Origin: Variovorax fucosicus
GTDB taxonomy: Bacteria; Pseudomonadota; Gammaproteobacteria; Burkholderiales; Burkholderiaceae_C
Length of the DNA stretch: 64,000 nt
Direction: 5' to 3'
Assembly (NCBI RefSeq): GCF_030316825.1
Contig: NZ_JASZYU010000003.1
Coordinates: 186,001-250,000, forward strand
A program made the position numbers and the translations under genes. The notes beneath the pieces were generated by a model that was not told the DNA's origin, did not search any database, and was given only the letters and a program-made list of their open reading frames with translations. Of this stretch, positions 17,355 to 25,190 are shown piece after piece; the stretch's first letter is position 1, and each line of letters starts with the position of its first letter.

Positions 17355-19649
17355 ATGAAATTCCGCTTTCCCATCGTCATCATCGACGAGGACTTCCGCG
17401 CCGAGAACACCTCGGGGCTCGGCATCCGCGCGCTGGCGCAGGCCATAGAGAGCGAGGGCTTCGAGGTGCTCGGCGTGACGAGCTACGGCGACCTGAGCCA
17501 GTTCGCGCAGCAGCAAAGCCGCGCCAGTGCGTTCATCCTCTCGATCGACGACGAGGAGTTCACGCCCGGTCCCGACCTCGACCCCGCCGTGCTCAACCTG
17601 CGCAGCTTCATCGAGCAGGTGCGCCGCAAGAATGCCGAGGTACCGATCTACATCTACGGCGAGACGCGCACCTCGCGCCACATCCCGAACGACATCCTGC
17701 GCGAGCTGCACGGCTTCATCCACATGTTCGAGGACACGCCGGAGTTCGTGGCGCGCCACATCATCCGAGAGTGCAAGAGCTACCTCGAAGGCGTGCAGCC
17801 GCCGTTCTTCAAGGCGCTGATCGACTACGCCGAAGACGGCTCGTACTCCTGGCACTGCCCGGGCCACTCGGGTGGCGTGGCGTTTCTGAAGAGCCCGGTC
17901 GGCCAGATGTTCCATCAGTTCTTCGGCGAGAACATGCTGCGCGCCGACGTCTGCAACGCGGTCGAGGAACTCGGCCAGTTGCTCGACCACACCGGCCCGG
18001 TGGCGGCCAGCGAGCGCAATGCGGCGCGCATCTTCAATGCCGACCATTGCTTCTTCGTCACCAACGGCACCAGCACGTCCAACAAGATGGTGTGGCACCA
18101 CACGGTGGCGCCGGACGACGTGGTGGTGGTCGACCGCAACTGCCACAAGTCGATCCTGCACGCGATCATCATGACCGGCGCGATTCCGGTCTTCATGAAG
18201 CCCACGCGCAACCACTTCGGCATCATCGGCCCGATCCCCAAGAGCGAGTTCGAGCAGAGCGCGATCAAGGCCAAGATCAAGGCCAATCCGCTGCTGGCGG
18301 GTGTCGATCACGACAAGATCAAGCCGCGAGTGATGACGCTCACGCAGTCGACCTACGACGGCGTGATCTACAACACCGAGACCATCAAGAACATGCTCGA
18401 CGGCTACGTCGATACGCTGCACTTCGACGAGGCGTGGCTGCCGCATGCCGCCTTCCACCCCTTCTACGGCGCCTACCACGCCATGGGTAAGCGCCGGGTG
18501 CGGCCGAAGGAGTCGCTGGTGTTCGCGACCCAGTCGACCCACAAGCTGCTGGCCGGCATCAGCCAGGCCAGCCATGTGCTGGTGCAGGACTCGCAGAACC
18601 GCGCGCTCGACCGCGACCTGTTCAACGAGGCCTACCTGATGCACTCGTCGACCAGCCCGCAGTACGCCATCATCGCGAGCTGCGACGTCGCCGCCGCCAT
18701 GATGGAGCCGCCCGGCGGCACCGCGCTGGTGGAAGAAAGCATCCTCGAAGCGCTCGACTTCCGGCGCGCCATGCGCAAGGTCGAAGAAGAGTTCGGCAAG
18801 GACGAATGGTGGTTCAAGGTCTGGGGGCCCGAGAAGCTGGTCGAGGAAGGCATCGGGCGGGCCGACGACTGGATCATGAAGGGCGAGGGCAGCAGCGACA
18901 AGAAGACCAAGAGCTCGGCGCGCAACTGGCATGGCTTCGGCAAGCTGGCCGACGGCTTCAACATGCTCGATCCGATCAAGTCGACCATCGTCACGCCGGG
19001 CCTCGACCTGCAGGGCAAGTTTGCCGACACCGGCATCCCGGCCAGCGTGGTCACCAAGTTCCTGGCCGAGCACGGCGTGATCGTGGAGAAGACCGGGCTC
19101 TACAGCTTCTTCATCATGTTCACCATCGGCATCACCAAGGGCCGCTGGAACACGCTGTTGACGGCGCTGCAGCAGTTCAAGGACGACTATGCGCGCAACC
19201 AGCCGATGTGGCGCATCCTGCCCGAGTTCTGCCAGCAGCATCCCGGCTACGAAAAGCTCGGCCTGCGCGACCTGTGCCAGCACATCCACAGGCTCTACGC
19301 GCGCTACGACGTGGCGCGCCTGACCACCGAGATGTACCTGAGCGACCTGACGCCCGCGATGAAGCCCAGCGACGCCTACGCGCACATCGCCCACCGCAAG
19401 ACCGAGCGCGTGGAGATCGACCAGCTCGAAGGCCGCATCACCACCAGCCTGATCACGCCGTATCCGCCCGGCATTCCGCTCCTGATCCCGGGCGAGGTGT
19501 TCAACAAGAAGATCGTCGACTACCTGAAGTTCGCGCGCGAGTTCAACACCGATTGCCCGGGCTTCGAGACCGACATCCACGGCCTTGTGGCCAAGATCGA
19601 CGAGACGGGCAAGAAGCGCTACTACGCAGACTGCGTGCGCGCCAGCTGA
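17355..19649 (+). CDS. PLP-dependent arginine/lysine/ornithine decarboxylase
   Basis: Fold-type I basic amino-acid decarboxylase, 764 aa, the size of the decameric inducible enzymes. An N-terminal response-regulator-like wing domain (residues 1-130, 'FPIVIIDEDFRAENTSG') precedes the large PLP domain: 'FVTNGTSTSNKMV', 'LHFDEAWLPHAAFHP' and the Schiff-base motif 'STHKLLAG' with lysine 397. The C-terminal domain ends the protein. The reaction releases CO2 to give agmatine, cadaverine or putrescine and consumes a proton; which amino acid is used cannot be read reliably from motifs. It stands alone, divergent from nfeD-qmcA. Confidence 0.9.
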   Translation: MKFRFPIVIIDEDFRAENTSGLGIRALAQAIESEGFEVLGVTSYGDLSQFAQQQSRASAFILSIDDEEFTPGPDLDPAVLNLRSFIEQVRRKNAEVPIYIYGETRTSRHIPNDILRELHGFIHMFEDTPEFVARHIIRECKSYLEGVQPPFFKALIDYAEDGSYSWHCPGHSGGVAFLKSPVGQMFHQFFGENMLRADVCNAVEELGQLLDHTGPVAASERNAARIFNADHCFFVTNGTSTSNKMVWHHTVAPDDVVVVDRNCHKSILHAIIMTGAIPVFMKPTRNHFGIIGPIPKSEFEQSAIKAKIKANPLLAGVDHDKIKPRVMTLTQSTYDGVIYNTETIKNMLDGYVDTLHFDEAWLPHAAFHPFYGAYHAMGKRRVRPKESLVFATQSTHKLLAGISQASHVLVQDSQNRALDRDLFNEAYLMHSSTSPQYAIIASCDVAAAMMEPPGGTALVEESILEALDFRRAMRKVEEEFGKDEWWFKVWGPEKLVEEGIGRADDWIMKGEGSSDKKTKSSARNWHGFGKLADGFNMLDPIKSTIVTPGLDLQGKFADTGIPASVVTKFLAEHGVIVEKTGLYSFFIMFTIGITKGRWNTLLTALQQFKDDYARNQPMWRILPEFCQQHPGYEKLGLRDLCQHIHRLYARYDVARLTTEMYLSDLTPAMKPSDAYAHIAHRKTERVEIDQLEGRITTSLITPYPPGIPLLIPGEVFNKKIVDYLKFAREFNTDCPGFETDIHGLVAKIDETGKKRYYADCVRAS

Positions 19650-19655
19650 GCTTCT

Positions 19656-19712
19656 TCAGCCAAAGCGCAGCGCGATCAGTACCGCCAGGACGATCGGACC
19701 AGTCAGCGTCAC
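19656..19712 (-). other. 18-codon hydrophobic ORF overlapping the PhnZ-like stop
   Basis: GTG start overlapping the upstream stop as GTGA; encodes MTLTGPIVLAVLIALRFG, a single short hydrophobic stretch, then TGA. Either a tiny membrane peptide or, more likely, the C-terminal scrap of a membrane protein gene lost when the phosphonate genes arrived. No independent support. Confidence 0.2.
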
Positions 19713-20263
19713 GCGGACGTCAGCATGCAGCGTTGTGCGCGCGTCAGGTAGTGCGAGAGCGGCGGCGTCGCGAGATGAGGTGACTTTGCCTGGTCGTCCC
19801 ACAAGCGCAACTGCACGGCTTTGGCGGCATTGGGCTGCGCGATGAAACGATCGGCAGCGTCTGCTGCGAAAACGCCGCCCTGCAAGTCAAGGCTGCGTTT
19901 CGAGTCGGCCGACAGGCCTTGCCAGTAGTCGGGCCGCGTTGCGCACAGGTAGCGCTTGGCATCGACATGCCACTTGATCGCGTCGAGCACGCGGTCGCTG
20001 AATACGTGGCGAAGAAAGGGCAGGGCGAAGTATTGGTGCACGTCGTCGACACCGCGCAAGGTGGGCGATTCGCCCTGGTCGTTGAGCAGGTGGCCAAGGT
20101 CGTGCAGCAGCGCCGCAGTGACGAGTTCGTCGTCGGCCCCGGCCTGTTCGGCCAGGTACGCCGTTTGCAACGCGTGCTCGAGCTGAGTGACGGGCTCGCC
20201 GCTGTACCGGGCGCCGCCGTGGCGCGCAAACAGCGTTTCGATGTCGGCAAGGGTGAGCGCCAT
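19709..20263 (-). CDS. phnZ: PhnZ-like HD-domain phosphonate oxygenase
   Basis: HD-fold mixed-valent di-iron protein, 184 aa, of the group found in phosphonate operons. PhnZ itself cleaves (R)-1-hydroxy-2-aminoethylphosphonate to glycine and phosphate. Residues matching its active site by pattern: Tyr20 and Glu23 (the Tyr/Glu lid pair three apart), His30, His54-Asp55 in 'ALLHDLGHLL', His76 in 'DDVHQYFA', His99 in 'KWHVDAKRYL' and an Asp in 'RLWDDQAKS'. Thus the catalytic set looks complete. It sits 3 bp after the GntR regulator gene. The usual partner, the 2-oxoglutarate dioxygenase PhnY, is not in the window, so the in vivo substrate source is unclear. Confidence 0.85.
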   Translation of the reverse strand: MALTLADIETLFARHGGARYSGEPVTQLEHALQTAYLAEQAGADDELVTAALLHDLGHLLNDQGESPTLRGVDDVHQYFALPFLRHVFSDRVLDAIKWHVDAKRYLCATRPDYWQGLSADSKRSLDLQGGVFAADAADRFIAQPNAAKAVQLRLWDDQAKSPHLATPPLSHYLTRAQRCMLTSA

Positions 20264-20266
20264 GGC

Positions 20267-20995
20267 TCAGGCCTCCACCGCGGTCGCGGGCCGTGCCACA
20301 CCGGCGCTCGCGACCTGCTTCAGTTCGTAGTTGCGCAGTGTGCGTTCGCGGCTGTTCATCACATGCTGGTACATCGCCTGGCCAGCCGCATCGGGGTCGC
20401 CGCCTGCGATCGCCTTGACGATCTGGCGATGCTCGCGCGAGTAGACGGCCATCGACTCGCTGGTCAGGTTCTGGCGCCGGAACAGCGAGAGTTCGTTCAC
20501 CAGCTTGCGGTAGGTGGCAGTGAGCTTGGCGTTGCCGGCGAGTTCGAGCAACCGATCGTGAAACTGGAGGTTGAAGCGGTGGTAGTCGTTGGCGTTGTCG
20601 GCTTTGACGGCCTGATCCATCGCGTCGGCCAGCTGGCGCAGCTCGCGAACCTCTGCGGTGCGGAGGCCCTGGGCCAGCTTGCGGCCCACGTAGAGATCCA
20701 TCACGGCACGCACTTCGAAGATCTCGAGGGCTTCCTCGATCGGCACATGCCGCACGAACACGCCGCGGTTCTTTTCGGTGCGCACCAGCCCGGCTTCCTC
20801 GAGCATGCGGAACGCTTCGCGCACCGGGCCGCGCGACACGCCGATCTGCTCGGCCAGCGTGGCTTCGGTCAGTTTGGCACCGGAGGGGAGCACGCCGTCC
20901 AGGATCATGCGTTCGATCTCGGCTTGCACCAGATCGGCGAGCGAATGCGACTGGAGTTGCGCGATGGCAGGGTTGCTGGAGATCCTGGAGGCCAT
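20267..20995 (-). CDS. phnR: GntR/FadR-family regulator of phosphonate use
   Basis: Transcription factor of 242 aa. The N-terminal winged helix (residues about 20-85, 'TEATLAEQIGVSRGPVREAF') is followed by a helical FCD effector domain ('FEVRAVMDLYVGRKLAQGL', 'RFNLQFHDRLLELAGN', 'EHRQIVKAIAGGD'). In-frame codons run upstream to 21088, but the ATG at 20995 gives the usual N terminus (MASRISSNPAI). It is divergent from the AEP transport operon and followed directly by the PhnZ-like gene. A 7-bp inverted repeat in the shared promoter region is its likely operator. Assignment as a phosphonate regulator comes from context and family resemblance. Confidence 0.85.
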   Translation of the reverse strand: MASRISSNPAIAQLQSHSLADLVQAEIERMILDGVLPSGAKLTEATLAEQIGVSRGPVREAFRMLEEAGLVRTEKNRGVFVRHVPIEEALEIFEVRAVMDLYVGRKLAQGLRTAEVRELRQLADAMDQAVKADNANDYHRFNLQFHDRLLELAGNAKLTATYRKLVNELSLFRRQNLTSESMAVYSREHRQIVKAIAGGDPDAAGQAMYQHVMNSRERTLRNYELKQVASAGVARPATAVEA

Positions 20996-21022
20996 GCCGA
21001 ATACTAAGCGCCGCATTCTGGA

Positions 21023-21053
21023 TTGTCTACAATTTACAAAAAACAATAGACAA
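21023..21053. promoter_or_regulatory. candidate operator of the GntR regulator
   Basis: A perfect inverted repeat TTGTCTA (21023-21029) and TAGACAA (21047-21053) flanks an AT-rich centre, 28 bp upstream of the regulator start and about 100 bp upstream of the binding-protein start. The left part, TTGTCTACAA, resembles the FadR-subfamily half-site pattern TNGTN(2-3)ACNA. Placement between the divergent units fits joint control of both. Confidence 0.55.
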
Positions 21054-21149
21054 CTTGGCGAATCAGGCCCCGATTTTGCTTGACGCATGTGTCACGAACA
21101 TGTCGTTTCGTGCCGGCACAGTCCTTTCTTTTTCGACAAGGAGCACCCC

Positions 21150-22184
21150 ATGCATCTCGCCAAATCCCTTATCGCCGGCCTGCTCGGCATGGCTTTCGCT
21201 ACCGGTGCGCTTGCGCAGAAAACCCAGCTCATCGTCTACACCGCGCTGGAAACCGACCAGCTCAAGGCGTACCAGGAGGCTTTCAACAAGGTCGAGCCCA
21301 ACATCGAAATCAAGTGGGTGCGCGATTCCACTGGCGTCGTCACCGCCAAGCTGCTGGCCGAGAAAGGCAATCCGCAGGCCGACGTGATCATGGGCGTGGC
21401 GGCCACCAGCCTGGCGCTGTTCGAGCGCAACGGCATGCTTGAGGCTTACGCACCCTTGAACCTCGACGCCATCATGCCGGCCTACCGCGACAAGAAGTCG
21501 CCGCCGGCCTGGTTCGGCATGGACGTGTTCGGCGCCGTGGTGTGCTTCAACACGGTCGAGGCGAAGAAGAAGAACATCGCGATCCCGACCACCTGGAAAG
21601 ACCTGACCAAGCCCGAGTTCAAGGGCCAGGTCGTGATGCCGAATCCGGCGTCGTCTGGCACTGGCTACCTGGACGTGGTGTCCTGGCTGCAGCTGTGGGG
21701 CGACGACGCCGGCAAGGGCGGCGGCTGGAAGTACATGGATGCGCTGCACGAGAACATCGGCCAGTACACCCATTCGGGCTCCAAGCCCTGCAACATGGCT
21801 GCAGCCGGCGAGTACGTGGCGGGCGTGTCGTTCGAATACCGCGGCCATACCAACAAAGCCAAGGGCGCACCCATCGAGTTGGTGTTCCCGAAGGAGGGAC
21901 TGGGCTGGGATCTGGAAGGCTTTGCCATCTACAAGGGCACCAAGAAGCTGGACGCGGCGAAAAAGCTGGCCGACTGGGCCTCGTCCAAGGACGCGATGAT
22001 CCTGTACGGCAAGAATTTCGCGATCACCGCGCAGCCCGGCGTCGCCCCCAAGCTGGCCAGCATCCCGGCCGACTACGAGTCGCGCCTGATCAAGCTCGAT
22101 TTCGACAAGGCCGCTGCCGGTCGCGAACGCACGCTGGTCGAGTGGTCGAAACGCTACGACGCCAAGAGCGAACCCAAGAAGTGA
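21150..22184 (+). CDS. phnS: 2-aminoethylphosphonate ABC transporter substrate-binding protein
   Basis: Periplasmic iron/AEP-type (Fbp-like, SBP family 1) binding protein of 344 aa. A Sec signal peptide (MHLAKSLIAGLLGMAFATGALAQ without exceeding the usual length) is cleaved after Ala-Gln or Leu-Ala; the mature part has 'LIVYTALETDQLKAYQEAF' and 'WVRDSTGVVTAKLLAEKGNP'. ATG 21150 is chosen because AAGGAG lies seven bases upstream; an in-frame ATG at 21087 would block the signal peptide. It begins the operon binding protein-ATPase-permease-FAD enzyme-phnX, which makes phosphonate rather than iron the likely ligand. Confidence 0.87.
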   Translation: MHLAKSLIAGLLGMAFATGALAQKTQLIVYTALETDQLKAYQEAFNKVEPNIEIKWVRDSTGVVTAKLLAEKGNPQADVIMGVAATSLALFERNGMLEAYAPLNLDAIMPAYRDKKSPPAWFGMDVFGAVVCFNTVEAKKKNIAIPTTWKDLTKPEFKGQVVMPNPASSGTGYLDVVSWLQLWGDDAGKGGGWKYMDALHENIGQYTHSGSKPCNMAAAGEYVAGVSFEYRGHTNKAKGAPIELVFPKEGLGWDLEGFAIYKGTKKLDAAKKLADWASSKDAMILYGKNFAITAQPGVAPKLASIPADYESRLIKLDFDKAAAGRERTLVEWSKRYDAKSEPKK

Positions 22185-22197
22185 GCCGGGGCCTCGC

Positions 22198-23286
22198 GTG
22201 ACCGACGCCTACCTCGAACTGCGCGGCATCCAGAAGCGCTTTGGCAGCTTCACCGCACTGGACAACATCGACCTGTCGATCCGGCGCGGCGAGTTCGTGT
22301 GCTTCCTCGGGCCCTCCGGATGCGGCAAGACGACCCTGTTGCGCATCATCGCCGGGCTGGAGACGCAGACGGCCGGGCACATCCTGCAGGACGGGCGCGA
22401 CATCTCGGTGCTGCCGCCGGCCGGGCGCGACTACGGAATCATGTTCCAGTCGTATGCGCTGTTTCCCAACCTCACGGTGGCGCAGAACGTGGGCTACGGT
22501 CTTGTCAACCGCAAGCAGACACGCGCGCAGATCACGCCGCGCGTCGAAGAATTGCTGGCGCTGGTCGGCCTGCCCGGAAGCGGCGCCAAGTACCCGGCGC
22601 AGATGTCGGGTGGGCAGCAGCAGCGCATCGCGCTCGCCCGTGCGCTCGCGACCTCGCCCGGGCTGTTGCTGCTCGACGAGCCGCTGTCGGCGCTCGACGC
22701 GATCGTGCGCGTGCACTTGCGCAACGAGATCCGCGACCTGCAACGCAAGCTCGGCGTCACGACCGTGATGGTCACGCACGACCAGGAGGAGGCCCTGTCG
22801 GTGGCCGATCGAATCGTGGTCATGAACCATGGCGTGATCGAGCAGGTCGGCACGCCGCTGGAGGTTTACCGCGAGCCGGCGTCGCCGTTCGTGGCCGACT
22901 TCGTTGGGAAGGTCAACCGGCTCGAGGCCGTGGCCGAGGGCGATCACTGGTTCCGCTGCGGCAACATGCGGCTGCAAACCACGCCAGGCCACGGTTCGGA
23001 CTTCCGGCCCGGCCGCGAGGTCGCGCTCTACCTGCGGCCCGAAGACCGTGTCGTCGGCAACGTGCGCGACGACGACCCGATGCGCTGCGCCGGCACGGTG
23101 CGCCACATCGAGTTTCTTGGCGGCAACTGCCTGGCCGAGGTCGATGTCGAGGGCATTCCGGGCCAGCCCTTGCAGTTGCAGTACTCGCTCAACCAGATGG
23201 ACGAGTTCGACGTGCGCGAGGGCGCCAGCGTGCGCTTTGCGCTGCGGGCCGACCGGCTGCGGGTGTTTCCCGTTGCCGCTGCCTGA
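22198..23286 (+). CDS. phnT: 2-aminoethylphosphonate ABC transporter ATP-binding protein
   Basis: Cytoplasmic ATPase of the importer, 362 aa, starting at GTG 22198 thirteen bases after the binding-protein stop. Walker A 'GPSGCGKTT' near residues 38-46, Q-loop 'MFQSYALFPNL', signature 'MSGGQQQRIALARAL', Walker B 'LLLLDEPLSALD' and H-loop 'TVMVTHDQEEAL' are all intact. A C-terminal TOBE region follows (about 240-362). It belongs to the CysA/PotA/FbpC group, whose phosphonate-linked members carry the PhnT name. One base separates it from the permease start. Confidence 0.88.
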   Translation: MTDAYLELRGIQKRFGSFTALDNIDLSIRRGEFVCFLGPSGCGKTTLLRIIAGLETQTAGHILQDGRDISVLPPAGRDYGIMFQSYALFPNLTVAQNVGYGLVNRKQTRAQITPRVEELLALVGLPGSGAKYPAQMSGGQQQRIALARALATSPGLLLLDEPLSALDAIVRVHLRNEIRDLQRKLGVTTVMVTHDQEEALSVADRIVVMNHGVIEQVGTPLEVYREPASPFVADFVGKVNRLEAVAEGDHWFRCGNMRLQTTPGHGSDFRPGREVALYLRPEDRVVGNVRDDDPMRCAGTVRHIEFLGGNCLAEVDVEGIPGQPLQLQYSLNQMDEFDVREGASVRFALRADRLRVFPVAAA

Positions 23287-23287
23287 C

Positions 23288-25009
23288 ATGGCGCCCACGA
23301 CGGCTGTGGTGCTGGTGCCGCCGCTGCGCCAGCAGGTGCACTGGACGGATCGGGTCGGCAATCTGATGCTGCTCGGCACCGTCGCGCTGCTCTGCATCGG
23401 CCTGATCGCGCCGTTGCTGCTGATCCTGTCGAAAGCGCTCGACGCTCCCGAGGGCGATGCTGTTTCGGGCCTCGGCGCCTTCGGCGCCTACCTGGCCTCG
23501 CCGGCGCTGCTGCAAAGCCTCTGGCATAGCGTCTGGGTGTCGGTGCTGGTCACGGTGATCGTGGTGCCGCTGGCCTTCACCTTCGCCTATGCGCTCACGC
23601 GCAGCTGCATGCCGTTCAAGCCGCTGTTTCGCACCATCACGCTGCTGCCGCTGCTCGCACCTTCGTTGCTGTCGGCGATCTCGCTGATCTACTGGTTCGG
23701 CAACCAGGGCATCGCAAAAGACTTCTGGCTGGCGCTCGGTTTCACGGGCATCTACGGCGCGCCGGGCATCGTGCTGGCCGAATGCTTCGCGGCCTTTCCG
23801 CATGTGCTGATGATCCTCGTGACCGCGCTCACGCTGGCCGATGCGCGGTTGTACGAGGCCGCCGATGCCCTCGGCACCAGCACCCTGCGCAAGTTCTTCA
23901 CCATCACCTTGCCGGGCGCCAAGTACGGCCTGATTTCAGGCGCGATGGTGTGCTTCACGCTGGTCATCACCGATTTCGGCATTCCCAAGGTGGTGGGCGG
24001 CAACTTCAACGTGCTGGCCACCGACGTGTTCAAGCTGGTGATCGGCCAGCAGGACTTCCAGCGCGGGGCGGTCGTGGCGCTGCTGCTGCTGGCGCCGGCG
24101 GTGCTGACCTTCGGCGTCGACTATCTGGTGCAGCGCAAGCAGACTGCGACGCTCACAGCCCGTGCCGTGGCGCTGGTGCCGAAGCGGGCCAAAGCTTTCG
24201 ACACAGCGATGACTTTGTACTGCGTGCTCATCGTCGCGTTGATGCTCGCCATGTTCTTCATGGCGGTGTTCGCCTCGTTCGCGACGCTCTGGCCTTACAA
24301 CCTCGCGCCCAGCTTCAACCATTACGTGTCGGGCCTGGTCGACGCCGAACTGGGCGACGCGATGCTCAACAGCCTGAAACTCGCGGCTTGCACCGCTGTG
24401 ATCGGCACCGTGATCGTGTTCATCGGCGCCTATTTGCTCGAGAAGACGCGCGGCTTCGATTGGGCGCGGCCGCTGGTGCGCCTGATGGCGATGCTGCCGA
24501 TGGCCGTGCCCGGCCTGGTGCTGGGCCTGGGCTACATATTCTTCTTCAACGCGCCGTCGAACCCGCTGAACGTGATGTACCAGACGCTGCCGCTGCTGGT
24601 GCTGTGCACGATCATCCATTTCTACACCACCGGCCACCTCACGATGGTGACGGCGCTGAAGTCGATCGACGCGGAATTCGAAGCCGTGTCGGCCTCGCTC
24701 AAGGTGCCGTTCTACACGACCTTCTGGCGCGTCACGCTGCCGATCTGCCTGCCGACCCTGCTGGACGTGTCGCGCTACTTCTTCATCAACGCGATGACCA
24801 CGATTTCGGCCGTGGTGTTTCTCTATTCGCCGGACACCAAGCTCGCGTCGGTCGCGATCCTGAACCTCGACGAAGCCGGCGACACCGGCCCGGCCGCAGC
24901 CATGGCCGTGCTGATCGCCGCCACCTCGGCCGTGGTCACCTTGCTCTACTTGGCGCTCGGCAAATGGGTTGACCGCCACACGCAGCGCTGGCGGGCGCCG
25001 GGGCGATGA
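23288..25009 (+). CDS. phnU: 2-aminoethylphosphonate ABC transporter permease (two fused domains)
   Basis: Inner-membrane permease of 573 aa made of two tandem BPD_transp_1 (FbpB-like) domains, about twelve membrane helices. Each half shows an EAA-type cytoplasmic loop: 'YEAADALGTSTLRKFFTITLPGAK' region in the first half and 'FEAVSASLKVPFYTTFWRVTLP' region in the second. ATG 23288 follows the ATPase stop by one base. One fused permease replaces the usual pair, as in other phosphonate and iron importers of this class. The gene ends at 25009; the 177 bp that follow contain a repeat-like stretch and a HAD remnant before the FAD gene. Confidence 0.87.
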   Translation: MAPTTAVVLVPPLRQQVHWTDRVGNLMLLGTVALLCIGLIAPLLLILSKALDAPEGDAVSGLGAFGAYLASPALLQSLWHSVWVSVLVTVIVVPLAFTFAYALTRSCMPFKPLFRTITLLPLLAPSLLSAISLIYWFGNQGIAKDFWLALGFTGIYGAPGIVLAECFAAFPHVLMILVTALTLADARLYEAADALGTSTLRKFFTITLPGAKYGLISGAMVCFTLVITDFGIPKVVGGNFNVLATDVFKLVIGQQDFQRGAVVALLLLAPAVLTFGVDYLVQRKQTATLTARAVALVPKRAKAFDTAMTLYCVLIVALMLAMFFMAVFASFATLWPYNLAPSFNHYVSGLVDAELGDAMLNSLKLAACTAVIGTVIVFIGAYLLEKTRGFDWARPLVRLMAMLPMAVPGLVLGLGYIFFFNAPSNPLNVMYQTLPLLVLCTIIHFYTTGHLTMVTALKSIDAEFEAVSASLKVPFYTTFWRVTLPICLPTLLDVSRYFFINAMTTISAVVFLYSPDTKLASVAILNLDEAGDTGPAAAMAVLIAATSAVVTLLYLALGKWVDRHTQRWRAPGR

Positions 25010-25082
25010 ACGCCCCGCACGGCCCCCCGAAGGTGCGTTCGCTCCCGCCTGGCGGTCCCACGCGAAGCGCAAGGGTGCCCTG

Positions 25083-25190
25083 ATGACATTGGCGCTGTCC
25101 GATCTCGACAACACCTTGCTCACCGGCGACAGCGAGGTGCTCCGGGTCGAGTACCTGCTGGCAGGGCCACCACTTTTCTTCACACCATGA
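25083..25190 (+). pseudogene. truncated 5' end of a HAD-superfamily phosphatase gene
   Basis: A 35-codon ORF whose first 17 residues (MTLALSDLDNTLLTGDS) are an excellent match to the N terminus of HAD-IB/SerB-like phosphatases, including the DxDxT catalytic motif I at residues 7-11. After that the family similarity stops abruptly and the frame ends (TGA 25188-25190) inside the next start codon as ATGA. A full enzyme would need about 200 residues. It is therefore a broken gene fragment, possibly marking a recombination joint in the phosphonate operon; its translation could still couple to the next gene. Confidence 0.6.

Noticed and set aside
25006..25083. 25-codon ORF starting in the permease stop (MNAPHGPPKVRS...)
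   Set aside because: Its codons come from a GC-rich repeat-like stretch and it has no ribosome-binding site or known relative.
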